Shown one piece after another: positions 1 through 8,769 of a stretch of DNA of 40,565 nucleotides (positions are counted from its first letter, which is position 1; each line of letters opens with the position of its first letter). Under the pieces are notes generated by a model, which saw nothing but the letters and a program-made list of their open reading frames with translations, was not told where the DNA came from and searched no databases. Source of the stretch: an uncultured bacterium (GTDB lineage: Bacteria; Cyanobacteriota; Vampirovibrionia; Gastranaerophilales; Gastranaerophilaceae); NCBI GenBank assembly GCA_902765215.1, contig CACWZA010000015.1, forward strand, positions 1 through 40,565. Reading direction: 5' to 3'. The translations under genes were made by a program, and so were the position numbers.

Positions 1-22
1 TTGCTTCTGCGCTACCCCTCTC

Positions 23-45
23 ACAAACGATACTTAATCGTTTGT
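23..45. repeat. Perfect 9-bp inverted repeat
   Basis: ACAAACGAT at 23-31 and ATCGTTTGT at 37-45 form a perfect 9-bp stem with the loop ACTTA. It lies in a locally GC-richer patch at the window edge. No T-run follows on either strand, so it is not an obvious intrinsic terminator. It may belong to a feature starting outside the window. Confidence 0.45.
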
Positions 46-207
46 TCGGCAGAGTGCCACGAGCCTATATGGTTATTATTTAATTAAATCAAAGAGAGTT
101 TTACTCCCCACAAGTCTTATACTATCACATAAAAATTTACTGTAAAGTAAAAATAATAATTATTTATGTTTCAGATTGTGAATAAATTGCGAAATTATTA
201 TAAAAAC

Positions 208-237
208 TTGTATTTTTTTTATTACTTGTGCTAATAT
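208..237 (+). promoter_or_regulatory. Predicted sigma-70-type promoter
   Basis: TTGTAT (208-213), 18-nt spacer, TAATAT (232-237), with TGC directly before the -10 (229-231), giving an extended -10. It lies 30 nt upstream of the ATG at 268, leaving room for a short leader containing AAAGGG. Confidence 0.5.
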
Positions 238-267
238 TATTTTATCAACTGATAAAGGGTATTGTGT

Positions 268-768
268 ATGAAAATTGCTAAATTTGAACCAATTATATCA
301 ACAACAAAAAATGGTAAAAATTTCAAAAGATACGATTTGCAGGTACAAAAAAGTACAGAACCGAATATGCCAAATGTAAATATTGGTGTCACTCCGTCAG
401 GTACTCGTTATTACAGAGCATTACTTCCTGACAAGTCTTGGGGAACAACATTTTTGCGCACAAAAGACGGCACAGAGACAATTATTGATTCCTGTCGTGC
501 CCCTTACGGACTTAAGACAACCGTAGAATCGCGTAAGGAAAAGCTTGTATTGTCAAACAAGGTTATAGAACATTACACAAATGCGAAATCAGGTGTTTTT
601 AATAATGTCATAGAAAACAACAGGGTAGGGCAGGCATCGAGAGCCTATATCGAAAATGATATCTACAAATATATGCATGAGTTAAAAGAAAATATTGATT
701 ACAGTGCCATGAAAGCACCTAAAAAACCAAATCGTTTTCTCAGGTTAATAAAAAAGGTGCTGTCATAA
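268..768 (+). CDS. Hypothetical basic protein
   Basis: This 166-residue protein is not recognised as a known family. ATG 268 is chosen because AAAGGG at about 254-259 sits 8 nt upstream; a TTG two codons earlier is in frame but badly placed. The sequence is polar with many Lys/Arg, has no signal peptide or membrane segment, and ends in a very basic tail (residues about 150-166). The N-terminal third looks beta-rich (alternating polar and hydrophobic residues around 20-60), the rest helical. Its stop codon directly abuts the stop of the convergent MacB-type permease gene with no spacer. Confidence 0.7.
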   Translation: MKIAKFEPIISTTKNGKNFKRYDLQVQKSTEPNMPNVNIGVTPSGTRYYRALLPDKSWGTTFLRTKDGTETIIDSCRAPYGLKTTVESRKEKLVLSNKVIEHYTNAKSGVFNNVIENNRVGQASRAYIENDIYKYMHELKENIDYSAMKAPKKPNRFLRLIKKVLS

Positions 769-1998
769 TTATTCATATCTTAATGCATCAATAGGTTTTA
801 GCAGGGATGCTTTATATGCAGGGTAATACCCGAACCCTATCCCGACAAGACCTGAAAATCCGAGTGATAAAAATATCGAGAACAAGGATATTTTTACGGA
901 CATTTCTGCTGCAAAAAATCCGACAAGAAGTGACCCCGTCACTCCGACAAATACCCCTATAAGTCCGCCGATTATTGATAAAAGGAAGGATTCTATCAGG
1001 AACTGCCATCTTATATCCCATGCCCGAGCCCCGATAGCCATTCTTATCCCAATCTCTTTTGTTCTTTCTGTTACAGATACGAGCATAATATTCATAATAC
1101 CTATCCCGCCTACAAGAAGTGATACAGAAGCGATTGATGCTAAAAGGATTGCAAAAGTAGTTACTGTTGATTTCATTTTTTCCTGAAACTCTGCAGAATT
1201 TCTTATCTCGAAATCTTTTACCTGACTTCCCGTAATATTGTGTCGTTTTGTAAGGATTTCGTCTATGTCCTGCATGGCAGCATCAATAGATTCGGCATCA
1301 ACACATTTTACGACAATCTGGTCAACCGTATTTGGGAATTCTGTTCCAAAAATTTTTCTCTGACCCGTTGTAAGCGGAATGAAAATCAAATCGTCCTGAT
1401 CAAAAGGCCCTGATTGTCCTTTTGCAGTCAGTGTGCCGATTACTCTGAACGGCACTCCGCCGACTCGGATGGTTTTTCCTATCGGGTCTACATCTCCAAA
1501 TAGTTCACTCTCGACGGTTTTCCCGATTATGGCAATATTCCCTGCATTTCTTATATCTTCCATTGTGAACCGTCTGCCACTGTCGGTTTCAAAGTTTTTA
1601 ACATAAAAATAGTCAGGCATGATTCCGTAAATGGTTGTTGACCAGTTTTGGTTTCCGTAAGTTACCTGTTTGTTTTGGGATGAAACAGGTGAAAGTGCAT
1701 CAACCCCTCTTGCGTTTTGTCTTATTGATTGTGCATCTTTTGTTGTTAAGGTCGGGGTTGACCCCATCCCCATTCTTACTCCGCCTGATGTTGCGGAAGC
1801 CCCTCTGAGAGTCAGTATATTACTCCCCATTGATTCCATATTTGATTGCACTTTTTCCTGTGCTCCCGTACCGATAGCGAGCATGATAATAACCGCACTG
1901 ACCCCGATGATGATACCCAGACTTGTCAGCATACTTCTCATATTATTTACCTTAAGTGAGTTTAAGGCTATTTTAAGTGTAGATTTGAAATCTATCAT
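769..1998 (-). CDS. MacB/FtsX-type ABC transporter permease
   Basis: This is the inner-membrane permease of a MacAB-TolC-like tripartite exporter. The 409-residue protein has an N-terminal membrane helix (about 20-43), a long extracytoplasmic MacB_PCD-type domain (about 50-275), then three C-terminal helices (about 280-310, 330-360, 370-400) typical of FtsX/MacB. The motif RTKEIGIRMAIGA after the second helix is the conserved cytoplasmic coupling segment. Unlike E. coli MacB the ATPase is a separate protein, encoded just upstream with a 4-nt ATGA overlap (1995-1998), implying translational coupling. Last gene of the minus-strand operon. Related families export lipoproteins, peptides or macrolides; the substrate here cannot be read from sequence. 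Confidence 0.93.
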   Translation of the reverse strand: MIDFKSTLKIALNSLKVNNMRSMLTSLGIIIGVSAVIIMLAIGTGAQEKVQSNMESMGSNILTLRGASATSGGVRMGMGSTPTLTTKDAQSIRQNARGVDALSPVSSQNKQVTYGNQNWSTTIYGIMPDYFYVKNFETDSGRRFTMEDIRNAGNIAIIGKTVESELFGDVDPIGKTIRVGGVPFRVIGTLTAKGQSGPFDQDDLIFIPLTTGQRKIFGTEFPNTVDQIVVKCVDAESIDAAMQDIDEILTKRHNITGSQVKDFEIRNSAEFQEKMKSTVTTFAILLASIASVSLLVGGIGIMNIMLVSVTERTKEIGIRMAIGARAWDIRWQFLIESFLLSIIGGLIGVFVGVTGSLLVGFFAAEMSVKISLFSIFLSLGFSGLVGIGFGYYPAYKASLLKPIDALRYE

Positions 1999-2711
1999 GT
2001 CTCATTGTTCCTTTGTTTTGACCATTCGTCCTTTGGTAAATCTGATATGATTCGTCCGTCTTTAAATCGTATTATTCGTTTGGTGTATGCTGCAATATCA
2101 GGTTCGTGTGTGACTAGAACGATAGTTTTTTTGTATTTTTCGTTGAGTTCAACAAAAAAGTTCATAACATCTATACTTGTTTTAGTATCAAGGTTCCCTG
2201 TAGGTTCGTCAGCGAGTATAAGCGGGGCATCGTTAACTATTGCTCTTGCAATTGCAACTCTCTGCTGCTGACCGCCTGACATTTGGTTTGGAAGGTGGTC
2301 TTCTCTGTTTTTCAGTCCGACAATTTTTAATGCGTGTCGTGCCCTTTTTTGCCGTTCTTCCTCGGGGATTCCCTTATAAATCATTGGTAATTCAACATTC
2401 TCCAGTGCGGATGTCCTCGGGATAAGATTGAATCCCTGAAAAACAAACCCTATTTTTAGGTTTCTGATTTCTGATAATTGTTCTGAAGGTAATGAAAGAA
2501 CATCAACCCCGTCTAAAAGGTATGAGCCTGAGGTCGGGGTATCAAGTGTTCCGAGTGTGTTCATACAGGTAGATTTTCCTGAACCTGATGTGCCCATTAT
2601 TGATACAAATTCACCCTCATTAATGCTGAACGAAACATCATCAAGGGCATTGAAACTTTCTTCCCCTGTCTGATAGGTTTTTATTAAATTTTTTACTTCA
2701 ATAAGAGCCAA
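1995..2711 (-). CDS. ABC transporter ATP-binding protein (MacB/LolD type)
   Basis: This cytoplasmic ATPase powers the adjacent permease. The 238-residue protein has Walker A GTSGSGKST (40-48), a Q-loop near 92, the ABC signature MSGGQQQ (144-150), Walker B LILADEP (164-170), a D-loop GNLD and the switch His202. The start is a TTG at 2711, supported by GAGG 6 nt upstream. The gene overlaps the permease start by 4 nt and follows the membrane fusion protein after 48 nt. Length and motif spacing match stand-alone LolD/MacB-type ATPases with a dedicated permease. Confidence 0.95.
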   Translation of the reverse strand: MALIEVKNLIKTYQTGEESFNALDDVSFSINEGEFVSIMGTSGSGKSTCMNTLGTLDTPTSGSYLLDGVDVLSLPSEQLSEIRNLKIGFVFQGFNLIPRTSALENVELPMIYKGIPEEERQKRARHALKIVGLKNREDHLPNQMSGGQQQRVAIARAIVNDAPLILADEPTGNLDTKTSIDVMNFFVELNEKYKKTIVLVTHEPDIAAYTKRIIRFKDGRIISDLPKDEWSKQRNNET

Positions 2712-2759
2712 AAATCACCTCAATAACTAATTAACATTTATCTCTGTTAACATTTACCC

Positions 2760-3956
2760 CTAGAATGGCGGACGCATTCCTCTGCCACCGCCTGATCTTG
2801 CTTTTTGTTTGTTTTTCTTTTCTCCTTTTATTCCAGTAGCGATATTATCACCTTCTTTTATGTTGCCGGAAACAATTTCTGTATAAGCATCATCACTTAA
2901 CCCTGTTTTTACTGTAATTCTTTGGAGCTTGTGGCCTGCAAGTACCCAAATACCTTGTTCTTTGAATTTTTTGCCGTTAGGGTTCGGAGTGAATTTGAGT
3001 GCAAAATTCGGAACGCAAAGCACATTTTTATGGCGTGCGGTTATGATAGAAACATTTGCAGTCATTCCCGGTTTTAGTTTTAAATCTTCATTATCAACTG
3101 AAACAATAACTGTATATGTAACAACATTAGAAACAGTCGTTGGTGACAGTCTTACCTGTTTAACATATCCTTTGAAAGTTGTGTCAGGGTATCCGTCAAG
3201 TGTGAACTCTGCTTCCTGACCCTCTTTGACACTTCCTATATCTGCTTCTGATACATTTACTTCAATCTGCATCTTTTTTAAATCCTGTGCAATAACAAAA
3301 TGTTCAGGTGCCTGAAAGCTTGCTGCAACAGGTTGACCTTCTTCAATTTTTTTTGAGATTACAACTCCGTCAACAGGTGAAATTATTTTTGTGAAACTTA
3401 GGTTAATTAAGGCATTTTTGTACTGTGATTGTGCTCTTGCTATTTCATCTTTTGCAGAGGCAACTTTTGCTCTGCTTGAGATATAATTACTTTCTGCCTG
3501 ATCAAGTTCGCTTTTTGGAACAAAATTGCGTTTATATAGGTTTCTGTATCTGTTGAGTGTTTTTAAGTCCATATCCGCATTAGATTGCATATCTCTCAGG
3601 TTTGCGCGTGCAGATTGCAGATTAGCGTAATTTTGATTAACTGTTTCCTGAAATGTTCTGGGGTCAATAATAGCAAGCAGTTGACCTTTTTTTACAACGG
3701 AATTGTAGTCTGCATAAACACCTGTTACAAGCCCTGATACGGTTGAACCTACGCTGAAGGTGTTAACGGGATTTATCGTGCCGGATGCCTCTACAACCTG
3801 TGTAATCGTTCTGTATTCGGCCTTTTGGGTTTCATATTTCGTTCCTGCACTCAGTCCTTTTGTTAACAGGAATAGAAGAATTACGGCTGTCGCAATTACT
3901 ATTCCCAGAACTTTTTTATCCTTCAGTTTTTCTTTTATGTTATTGAAATCTGTCAT
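2760..3956 (-). CDS. Membrane fusion protein, MacA/HlyD family
   Basis: This is the periplasmic adaptor linking the permease to the outer-membrane channel. The 398-residue protein has a short cytoplasmic head, one N-terminal membrane anchor (about 18-37), a split lipoyl/biotinyl-like domain (about 65-95 and 190-215), an alpha-helical hairpin between them (about 95-190, Ala/Gln/Ser-rich coiled coil), a beta-barrel domain and a membrane-proximal domain. It ends in a Gly/Arg-rich tail (GGGRGMRPPF). Its ATG overlaps the end of tolC by 4 nt (ATGA, 3953-3956). The operon order tolC-MFP-ATPase-permease is that of a complete tripartite exporter. Confidence 0.93.
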   Translation of the reverse strand: MTDFNNIKEKLKDKKVLGIVIATAVILLFLLTKGLSAGTKYETQKAEYRTITQVVEASGTINPVNTFSVGSTVSGLVTGVYADYNSVVKKGQLLAIIDPRTFQETVNQNYANLQSARANLRDMQSNADMDLKTLNRYRNLYKRNFVPKSELDQAESNYISSRAKVASAKDEIARAQSQYKNALINLSFTKIISPVDGVVISKKIEEGQPVAASFQAPEHFVIAQDLKKMQIEVNVSEADIGSVKEGQEAEFTLDGYPDTTFKGYVKQVRLSPTTVSNVVTYTVIVSVDNEDLKLKPGMTANVSIITARHKNVLCVPNFALKFTPNPNGKKFKEQGIWVLAGHKLQRITVKTGLSDDAYTEIVSGNIKEGDNIATGIKGEKKNKQKARSGGGRGMRPPF

Positions 3957-5515
3957 TTGTTTTCTTCCTTGTTTTTGTTCTTATTAGTTTTTGTTTTTTC
4001 TTTCTTTTCTTTTTTCTTTTCGTCTTTGGTAACTTTCTTTATATTTTCTTCCAGTTTTATTTTTATTTCTTCCGAAGATATTTCTTTTTCCATCGTTGCC
4101 CGTGATACATTGTAGTTGAAAATGTTTTTGACATATGTGTTCTGGGCGATGTTATAGTTTACTTTTGCATCCTGTACCTCAATAAAATCGCCGAGTCCGA
4201 CTTCGTATCTGCCGTCAGCAAGTTCAAGGTTTTCTAAGGTTTGTCTGACTTTTATGGCATTCAGCGGAATTTGTTCTTCAAGAGCAATCATATCTACATA
4301 GGTTTTTTGGATACTAAAATACATATCCTGTTTTAATTCGTCAATGTCATTTTGTGCTATATTAACCTGAATTTTTGCGTTATCTATTTTGTGCTTTGTC
4401 TGGATTGGGTTCAAAGAAGATGTAAGCTCGACAGCAATATCAAAAGAGTTGTTGTTGTATCTGTTTGTGTTCATATATCCGTACCCGATTGAACCGGAAA
4501 GTTCAGGGTAATATTCTCTTTTTGTGTATAAGAGGGCTTGTTTCATAGCCTCTTTTGTTGCTTCAAGTGATTTTAAATCATATCTGTGTCCGTAAGCATA
4601 TTGGACAGATTCTTCAAAACTCATTGGGAATTTGTTTTTGAAAACATAATCTTTCAGCATTTCTTCTCGTTTTTCGTGTTTTGTGAGGACTGCATTGTAG
4701 ACATCATCAGGTAAATTACTTATATCGTGGTAGTTTGTTATTTTTATCAAATTAACAGGGAGGTAGTTATCGTCAAAATTAAAGGTTTCAGTTTTCTTAA
4801 TAGAAAAACGGGGTGCGTTCGCAACATACATAGCATTACTCAAAGCGATAATTGCATTTTTGTAATCTTTTTCTGCCTGCACTAGGGTTATTTTGGAATC
4901 GCTCAGATAGACTTCTGCGTTGACCAGGTCGATTTTTGAACGGATTCCTTCTTCAAAATATGCTTTTGTTCTCTGATAGTTCCGTTCGTTTATTTGCACA
5001 TTTGCTTTGTCTATATCAACAATTGCCTGTGCTGCAAGAACGGCATAGTATTTAACTTTTACTGTGTATATTGTATCAATAACTTCCTGATTAAAATCGT
5101 GTTCGGCCGCAATTTTATAGAATTTTTCCATTCTTATATTGGCATTGGTTTTCCCAAAATTCCAAATCATTTCCCTTAGTCTTGCATCTACACTCGGCAA
5201 AATTCTTGTGTCGGTCGTGCGGTGGCGTGATCTGTCCCAACCCTGATTATACCCTGCACCTGCGGATATTGTCGGTGCATACTGGGCTTTTGCTATGCTG
5301 ACATTATGTTTTGCCATTTGCCAGTAGTACCGCATTTGTTTTATGTTGGGGCTTCTTTGAAGTGCAATATTTATACATTCTTCAAGCGAAAGTGTTGCGC
5401 CCTCTGTTATAGGAATTTCCTGATTTGCAAGTTCGATTTCTTCTAATGCAAAAACAGATGTTCCGAAAGAGAACATAAATGTAAATATTAAAAGTATTTT
5501 TATAATCTTTTTCAC
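3953..5515 (-). CDS. TolC-family outer membrane efflux protein
   Basis: This is the outer-membrane channel and periplasmic tunnel of the exporter. The 520-residue protein has a signal peptide (Lys2-Lys6, hydrophobic core to about 20, cleavage probably after SVFA near 23), then two outer-membrane-efflux repeats of long amphipathic helices and beta segments (about 40-270 and 295-480). A strongly Lys/Glu-rich tail follows (about 485-520), unusual for the family and probably disordered in the periplasm. The start is GTG 5515, with AGGTGA 10 nt upstream. It lies 26 nt after aroQ and overlaps the adaptor gene, so all five genes are probably one transcript. It could also serve a type I secretion system for the RTX-like protein at the end of the window, but nothing here shows this. 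Confidence 0.93.
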   Translation of the reverse strand: MKKIIKILLIFTFMFSFGTSVFALEEIELANQEIPITEGATLSLEECINIALQRSPNIKQMRYYWQMAKHNVSIAKAQYAPTISAGAGYNQGWDRSRHRTTDTRILPSVDARLREMIWNFGKTNANIRMEKFYKIAAEHDFNQEVIDTIYTVKVKYYAVLAAQAIVDIDKANVQINERNYQRTKAYFEEGIRSKIDLVNAEVYLSDSKITLVQAEKDYKNAIIALSNAMYVANAPRFSIKKTETFNFDDNYLPVNLIKITNYHDISNLPDDVYNAVLTKHEKREEMLKDYVFKNKFPMSFEESVQYAYGHRYDLKSLEATKEAMKQALLYTKREYYPELSGSIGYGYMNTNRYNNNSFDIAVELTSSLNPIQTKHKIDNAKIQVNIAQNDIDELKQDMYFSIQKTYVDMIALEEQIPLNAIKVRQTLENLELADGRYEVGLGDFIEVQDAKVNYNIAQNTYVKNIFNYNVSRATMEKEISSEEIKIKLEENIKKVTKDEKKKEKKEKTKTNKNKNKEENK

Positions 5516-5541
5516 TAAACTATCACCTGAAGCAGAAAGGG

Positions 5542-5973
5542 TTATTTTAAATACTCAATAAGTCCTTCCAAAGCATATTTGTATGAGTTTTTGCCAAAAC
5601 CGACAACCTGTCCGACAGCAACACCCGAAATGAGAGAAGTATGTCTGAATTCCTCTCTTGCGTGGATATTAGTCATGTGAACTTCTGCAGTCGGGATTGC
5701 AACGGAAGAAATAGCATCACGCAAGGAAACACTTGTATGTGTCAGTCCGCCCGCGTTGATAATAATACCGTCATATTTGCCCTTTGCAGAGTGGATTTTG
5801 TCTATAATTTCGCCCTCGTGATTTGATTGAAAGCAATCCAATTCGGCACCGTTTTTAGCGGCTTGTTCTTTTAGTGAGGTTTCGATATCCTCTAATGTTG
5901 TCGAACCGTACTTTTCAGGCTCTCTTGTCCCGAGAAGATTAAGATTTGGCCCGTTTATAAGTAATATTTTCAT
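5542..5973 (-). CDS. aroQ: 3-dehydroquinate dehydratase, type II
   Basis: It catalyses dehydration of 3-dehydroquinate to 3-dehydroshikimate in the shikimate pathway (cytoplasm, dodecamer in the family). The 143-residue length is normal. Family landmarks are all present: [17 protein letters not shown] (7-23) with Arg17 and catalytic Tyr22, [16 protein letters not shown] (72-87), [14 protein letters not shown] (97-110) with the catalytic His99, and the C-terminal G-YALEGL segment. The ATG at 5973 is preceded by GGGGGAG. It is the first gene of the efflux operon, an unusual partner, and belongs to the same pathway as aroA at 15798, which is not linked. Confidence 0.97.
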   Translation of the reverse strand: MKILLINGPNLNLLGTREPEKYGSTTLEDIETSLKEQAAKNGAELDCFQSNHEGEIIDKIHSAKGKYDGIIINAGGLTHTSVSLRDAISSVAIPTAEVHMTNIHAREEFRHTSLISGVAVGQVVGFGKNSYKYALEGLIEYLK

Positions 5974-5992
5974 TGCTACTCCCCCTTATAAT

Positions 5993-6020
5993 AGATTAGC
6001 ACTTGTTTCAACAAGGTCAA
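5993..6020 (-). promoter_or_regulatory. Promoter of aroQ-efflux operon
   Basis: Reading the minus strand: TTGACC (6020-6015), 16-nt spacer, TAATCT (5998-5993), with TGC just before the -10. The predicted transcription start is near 5986, just before a strong Shine-Dalgarno site. Confidence 0.55.
6002..6015. promoter_or_regulatory. Palindrome inside aroQ promoter spacer (putative operator)
   Basis: CTTGTT-TC-AACAAG is a perfect 6+6 inverted repeat with a 2-nt centre, lying between the -35 and -10 of the aroQ promoter. The position suits a repressor that occludes RNA polymerase. The binding protein is unknown. Confidence 0.4.
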
Positions 6021-6114
6021 ATTAGTTAAGTTTGTAAAATTATTGAGGGGGGTAAATATATTAAATGTCACACCCCCGTTAATTAATAATTTTTCTTTGT
6101 GTTATGCTATAGAT

Positions 6115-6906
6115 ATGAAAGATATCCAAAACACTAAAGATACAAGAGGGGTTGAAATTCAGAAGGTTGGGATAAAAGACCTTGAGCTCCCTTTAATAAT
6201 TCAGAGAAAAGACGACGAGAACAAGACTGTCTGGGCTAATGCGAAAGCAAGTGTTACCCTGCCTGCTCATTATAAAGGTACTCATATGTCACGATTTGTT
6301 GAAGTGCTGAACGAGTGGAGAGAAAAAGATCTTCTTGGGATGGATATTCAGGGTTGTGTTACGGATATTGTTGAAAAATTATCTGCAAAAAGCGGATATC
6401 TTAAATTTAAATTCAAATACTTTATAGATAAAGAATCACCTGTGACAAAAATAAAAGCACCAATGTGTTATGACTGTTCTTTTGAGGGAATTTTGTCTAA
6501 TTACGGTGATGAGGATGAAGAATATGAATTTATTTTGGGGGTAAAAGTTCCTGTGACAACACTTTGCCCTTGTTCAAAAGAAATCTCGGATTACGGTGCA
6601 CACAATCAGAGAGCACTGGTTTCCGTTAAGGTTAAGTATGACGATGACGCTCATATCTGGATTGAAGATTTAATCGATATGGTTGAAAGTTGTTCATCGT
6701 GCGGGTTGTATTCTCTTCTGAAACGCGAAGACGAAAAGTTTGTTACTGAGCACGCTTATGATAACCCTAAATTTGTTGAGGATGTCTTGCGTGATGTCGT
6801 GGTTAATCTGAGAAATAACCCTGTTGTTGACAGGTTTGAAGTCGAGTGTGAATCAATAGAAAGTATTCATAACCATTCTGCATGGGCTTATCAGCAAGAG
6901 GGCTAA
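6115..6906 (+). CDS. folE2: GTP cyclohydrolase I type 2 (FolE2)
   Basis: It converts GTP to 7,8-dihydroneopterin triphosphate, the first step toward folate (and queuosine precursors). This is the metal-flexible type IB enzyme, unrelated in sequence to FolE. Starting at ATG 6115 gives 263 residues and the usual N-terminus with VGIKDLELP (18-26). The active-site segment LCPCSKEISDYGAHNQR (150-166) carries the metal/catalytic Cys, and ESCSSCGLYSLLKREDEK (191-208) is the second family signature. A TTG 24 codons upstream is in frame, but that extension does not resemble the family. No Shine-Dalgarno precedes 6115, and a -10-like TATGCTATAGA abuts it, so the message may have little or no leader. 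It converges on the formyltransferase gene with a 10-nt gap. Confidence 0.95.
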   Translation: MKDIQNTKDTRGVEIQKVGIKDLELPLIIQRKDDENKTVWANAKASVTLPAHYKGTHMSRFVEVLNEWREKDLLGMDIQGCVTDIVEKLSAKSGYLKFKFKYFIDKESPVTKIKAPMCYDCSFEGILSNYGDEDEEYEFILGVKVPVTTLCPCSKEISDYGAHNQRALVSVKVKYDDDAHIWIEDLIDMVESCSSCGLYSLLKREDEKFVTEHAYDNPKFVEDVLRDVVVNLRNNPVVDRFEVECESIESIHNHSAWAYQQEG

Positions 6907-6916
6907 TCTGATTCAT

Positions 6917-7876
6917 TTATTCCAGAATATCTCCGATTTTTATTGCCCGCTTTATGTACCCTTTTGTCAGGAATCGTTTAAAACTTCCGTAAAGTCTTAT
7001 CCCGCCCATTCTTAAAAGCTTGTTGTCAGGGCATACGACGGCGATACTTTTGTCTTTAAAATCTGTTGCAATAACCTCTCCGATTTGTTTGCCTTCTGTG
7101 TCGGCATCAATAATTGTCAGCCTGTACGGGTTTGGGTAAATGGCAGTTCCCTTGTGGTAGAAGTACATTCTGCCCCACGGGTGTATTGCTCTTATTGATG
7201 CGGTTATCTCTTCAACAGGTTTTGAAAAATCTATATCCGTATCAATATCATTTGAATAATATGTTGCGTTTTCTTCTTTTTGCATAACAGGGAAAACTAC
7301 ATCTTCGCTCATTTTTTGAAGAAGTTCGCAAAGTGCCCCGCGGGCGGTCAGCGCAACTTTTGATTTGAGTTCTTTTCCCGTATCTGTTTCAAGTATTTTG
7401 ACTTCTCTCTGGTCAAGAATTGAGCCCGTGTCAATTCCGTCATCAACCAAGTGAATTGTTATTCCTGTTTTTTCTTCCCTGTTTTTTATAACTTGTATGT
7501 ACGGGTTTGGCCCTCTGTATTTTGGAAGAAGTGACGGGTGTAAATTTATTGTTGCGGTTTTTGGCATATCGTAGGTCAGTTTTTCTAACTTTTCACTCCA
7601 CGATGCAACAATCATAATGTCAGGGTTGAGTGCTAAAAGCTGTTTTCTGAAGGAGTCGCTGTTCGCACTTGTTGCCTTAATTTCATGAAGTTTGTAACTC
7701 TGGACATAACTGTAATCTGTATCGGGATTAATTTTATCTTTTAACCATCTTATTGGTCTGGGATATTTTACTCTGTCGTGGCGAAATACTCCGACTATTT
7801 TTGAGCCGGAATCGAGTGTTCCCGCAATAGCGTTGTTAAACATTTCACCGTATCCGATAATTACAACCTTTAGCAT
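6917..7876 (-). CDS. Formyltransferase family protein (methionyl-tRNA formyltransferase-like)
   Basis: It belongs to the formyltransferase family that uses 10-formyl-tetrahydrofolate. The catalytic Asn-His-Asp triad is present: Asn111 and His113 in INLHPSLLPKYRG (110-122) and Asp149 in DDGIDTGSI (145-153). Length (319) and a C-terminal domain (about 205-319) resemble Fmt, which formylates initiator Met-tRNA. However, the N-terminus GYGEMFNN (8-15) lacks the GTPEFA motif typical of true Fmt, so a sugar-amine or other N-formyltransferase remains possible. It overlaps the end of ribF by 7 nt, so the two are co-transcribed. Confidence 0.8.
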   Translation of the reverse strand: MLKVVIIGYGEMFNNAIAGTLDSGSKIVGVFRHDRVKYPRPIRWLKDKINPDTDYSYVQSYKLHEIKATSANSDSFRKQLLALNPDIMIVASWSEKLEKLTYDMPKTATINLHPSLLPKYRGPNPYIQVIKNREEKTGITIHLVDDGIDTGSILDQREVKILETDTGKELKSKVALTARGALCELLQKMSEDVVFPVMQKEENATYYSNDIDTDIDFSKPVEEITASIRAIHPWGRMYFYHKGTAIYPNPYRLTIIDADTEGKQIGEVIATDFKDKSIAVVCPDNKLLRMGGIRLYGSFKRFLTKGYIKRAIKIGDILE

Positions 7877-8763
7877 TTGCGTATGTCCTCTTTTATTTGG
7901 TCTTTTAATTCGTCAACCGAGCCGAATTTTTTTTCATCTCTTATCTTATCGGTTATTGAGATTTTAATCTCATCACCGTAGATATCATTATTAAACCCTA
8001 TTATGTGGACTTCGGCAACAGGTTTACATTCTTTATTAATTGTCGGCTTTATTCCGTAGTTTAAAACTCCTTTATAATTTGTTCCGTTAACCTCGACACT
8101 TGTTGAGTATACCCCGTAAGGAATTTCTACTTTTGTTTCGGGATATTTTATGTTTGCTGTCGGGAAACCTATTGTTTTCCCTATTTGATTTCCTTTTATT
8201 ACGGTGCCTGAAATTGTGTATTTATAACCTAAAAGTGTGTTTGCTTTTTGAAGGTTTCCGTCCTCTAAATATTTTTTGATAAGTGATGAACTTATGATTT
8301 CATCATTATATTTTATTGGCGGTAATTCCTTGTACAGGTAGCCGTATTTTTCTTCGTTGTCTTTTAAAAGTTTTGGGTTTCCCAGTCTATCTTTTCCGAA
8401 GGTGTGGTTGAAACCGCTTATAATAAATTTGGGTTTGAAGTTTTCATAAATAATATTTTTAAGGTAATCTTCCGCGGTTATTTTCATCAAATTGTCGTTG
8501 AAATCAAGCTCTAAAACATAATCAACGCCCAGATTTGATAATATTTCTGCCCGTTCTTCCGAGGTGGTTAAATAGGTTACATTGTCGTAAAACTTTTCTG
8601 CGGGGCTTTTCTGAAAAGTTATTATAACCGATTTTTTGCCGATACTTTTTGAGTATGACACAAGCTCTTTGACCAGTTCTTTGTGTCCTGTATGCACCCC
8701 GTCAAAAAAGCCTAAGCCCAGACAAGAATTATAAATCGTTGTTAACTCTCTGTGTAATTCCAT
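7870..8763 (-). CDS. ribF: Bifunctional riboflavin kinase/FAD synthetase
   Basis: It makes FMN from riboflavin and FAD from FMN. The N-terminal FAD synthetase (nucleotidyltransferase) domain has GFFDGVHTGH (18-27) and ISSSLIKKYL near 155-165. The C-terminal flavokinase domain (about 175-297) has GNQIGKTIGFPTANI with the conserved PTAN. The 297-residue length is slightly short but normal. The ATG at 8763 has no Shine-Dalgarno, and a TATAAT box ends only 6 nt before it, suggesting a leaderless message. It is followed by the overlapping formyltransferase gene. Confidence 0.95.
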   Translation of the reverse strand: MELHRELTTIYNSCLGLGFFDGVHTGHKELVKELVSYSKSIGKKSVIITFQKSPAEKFYDNVTYLTTSEERAEILSNLGVDYVLELDFNDNLMKITAEDYLKNIIYENFKPKFIISGFNHTFGKDRLGNPKLLKDNEEKYGYLYKELPPIKYNDEIISSSLIKKYLEDGNLQKANTLLGYKYTISGTVIKGNQIGKTIGFPTANIKYPETKVEIPYGVYSTSVEVNGTNYKGVLNYGIKPTINKECKPVAEVHIIGFNNDIYGDEIKISITDKIRDEKKFGSVDELKDQIKEDIRKC

Positions 8764-8769
8764 AAAAAT

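Noticed and set aside
1-261. CRISPR array or origin at the window start
   Set aside because: Only one palindrome is present, with no repeat-spacer periodicity and no DnaA-box cluster.
2731-2756. Direct repeat TTAACATTTA (2731-2740, 2747-2756) as an operator
   Set aside because: It lies inside the operon between adaptor and ATPase genes, is AT-rich and short, and probably occurs by chance.
6047-6078. GGGGGT...ACCCCC pairing before folE2 as a preQ1-type riboswitch
   Set aside because: The stem is only 6 bp with a long loop, and the conserved preQ1 loop and A-rich tail motifs are not present.
6043-6114. 24-codon upstream extension of folE2 from a TTG
   Set aside because: It has no similarity to the FolE2 N-terminus. 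The family start pattern fits ATG 6115.
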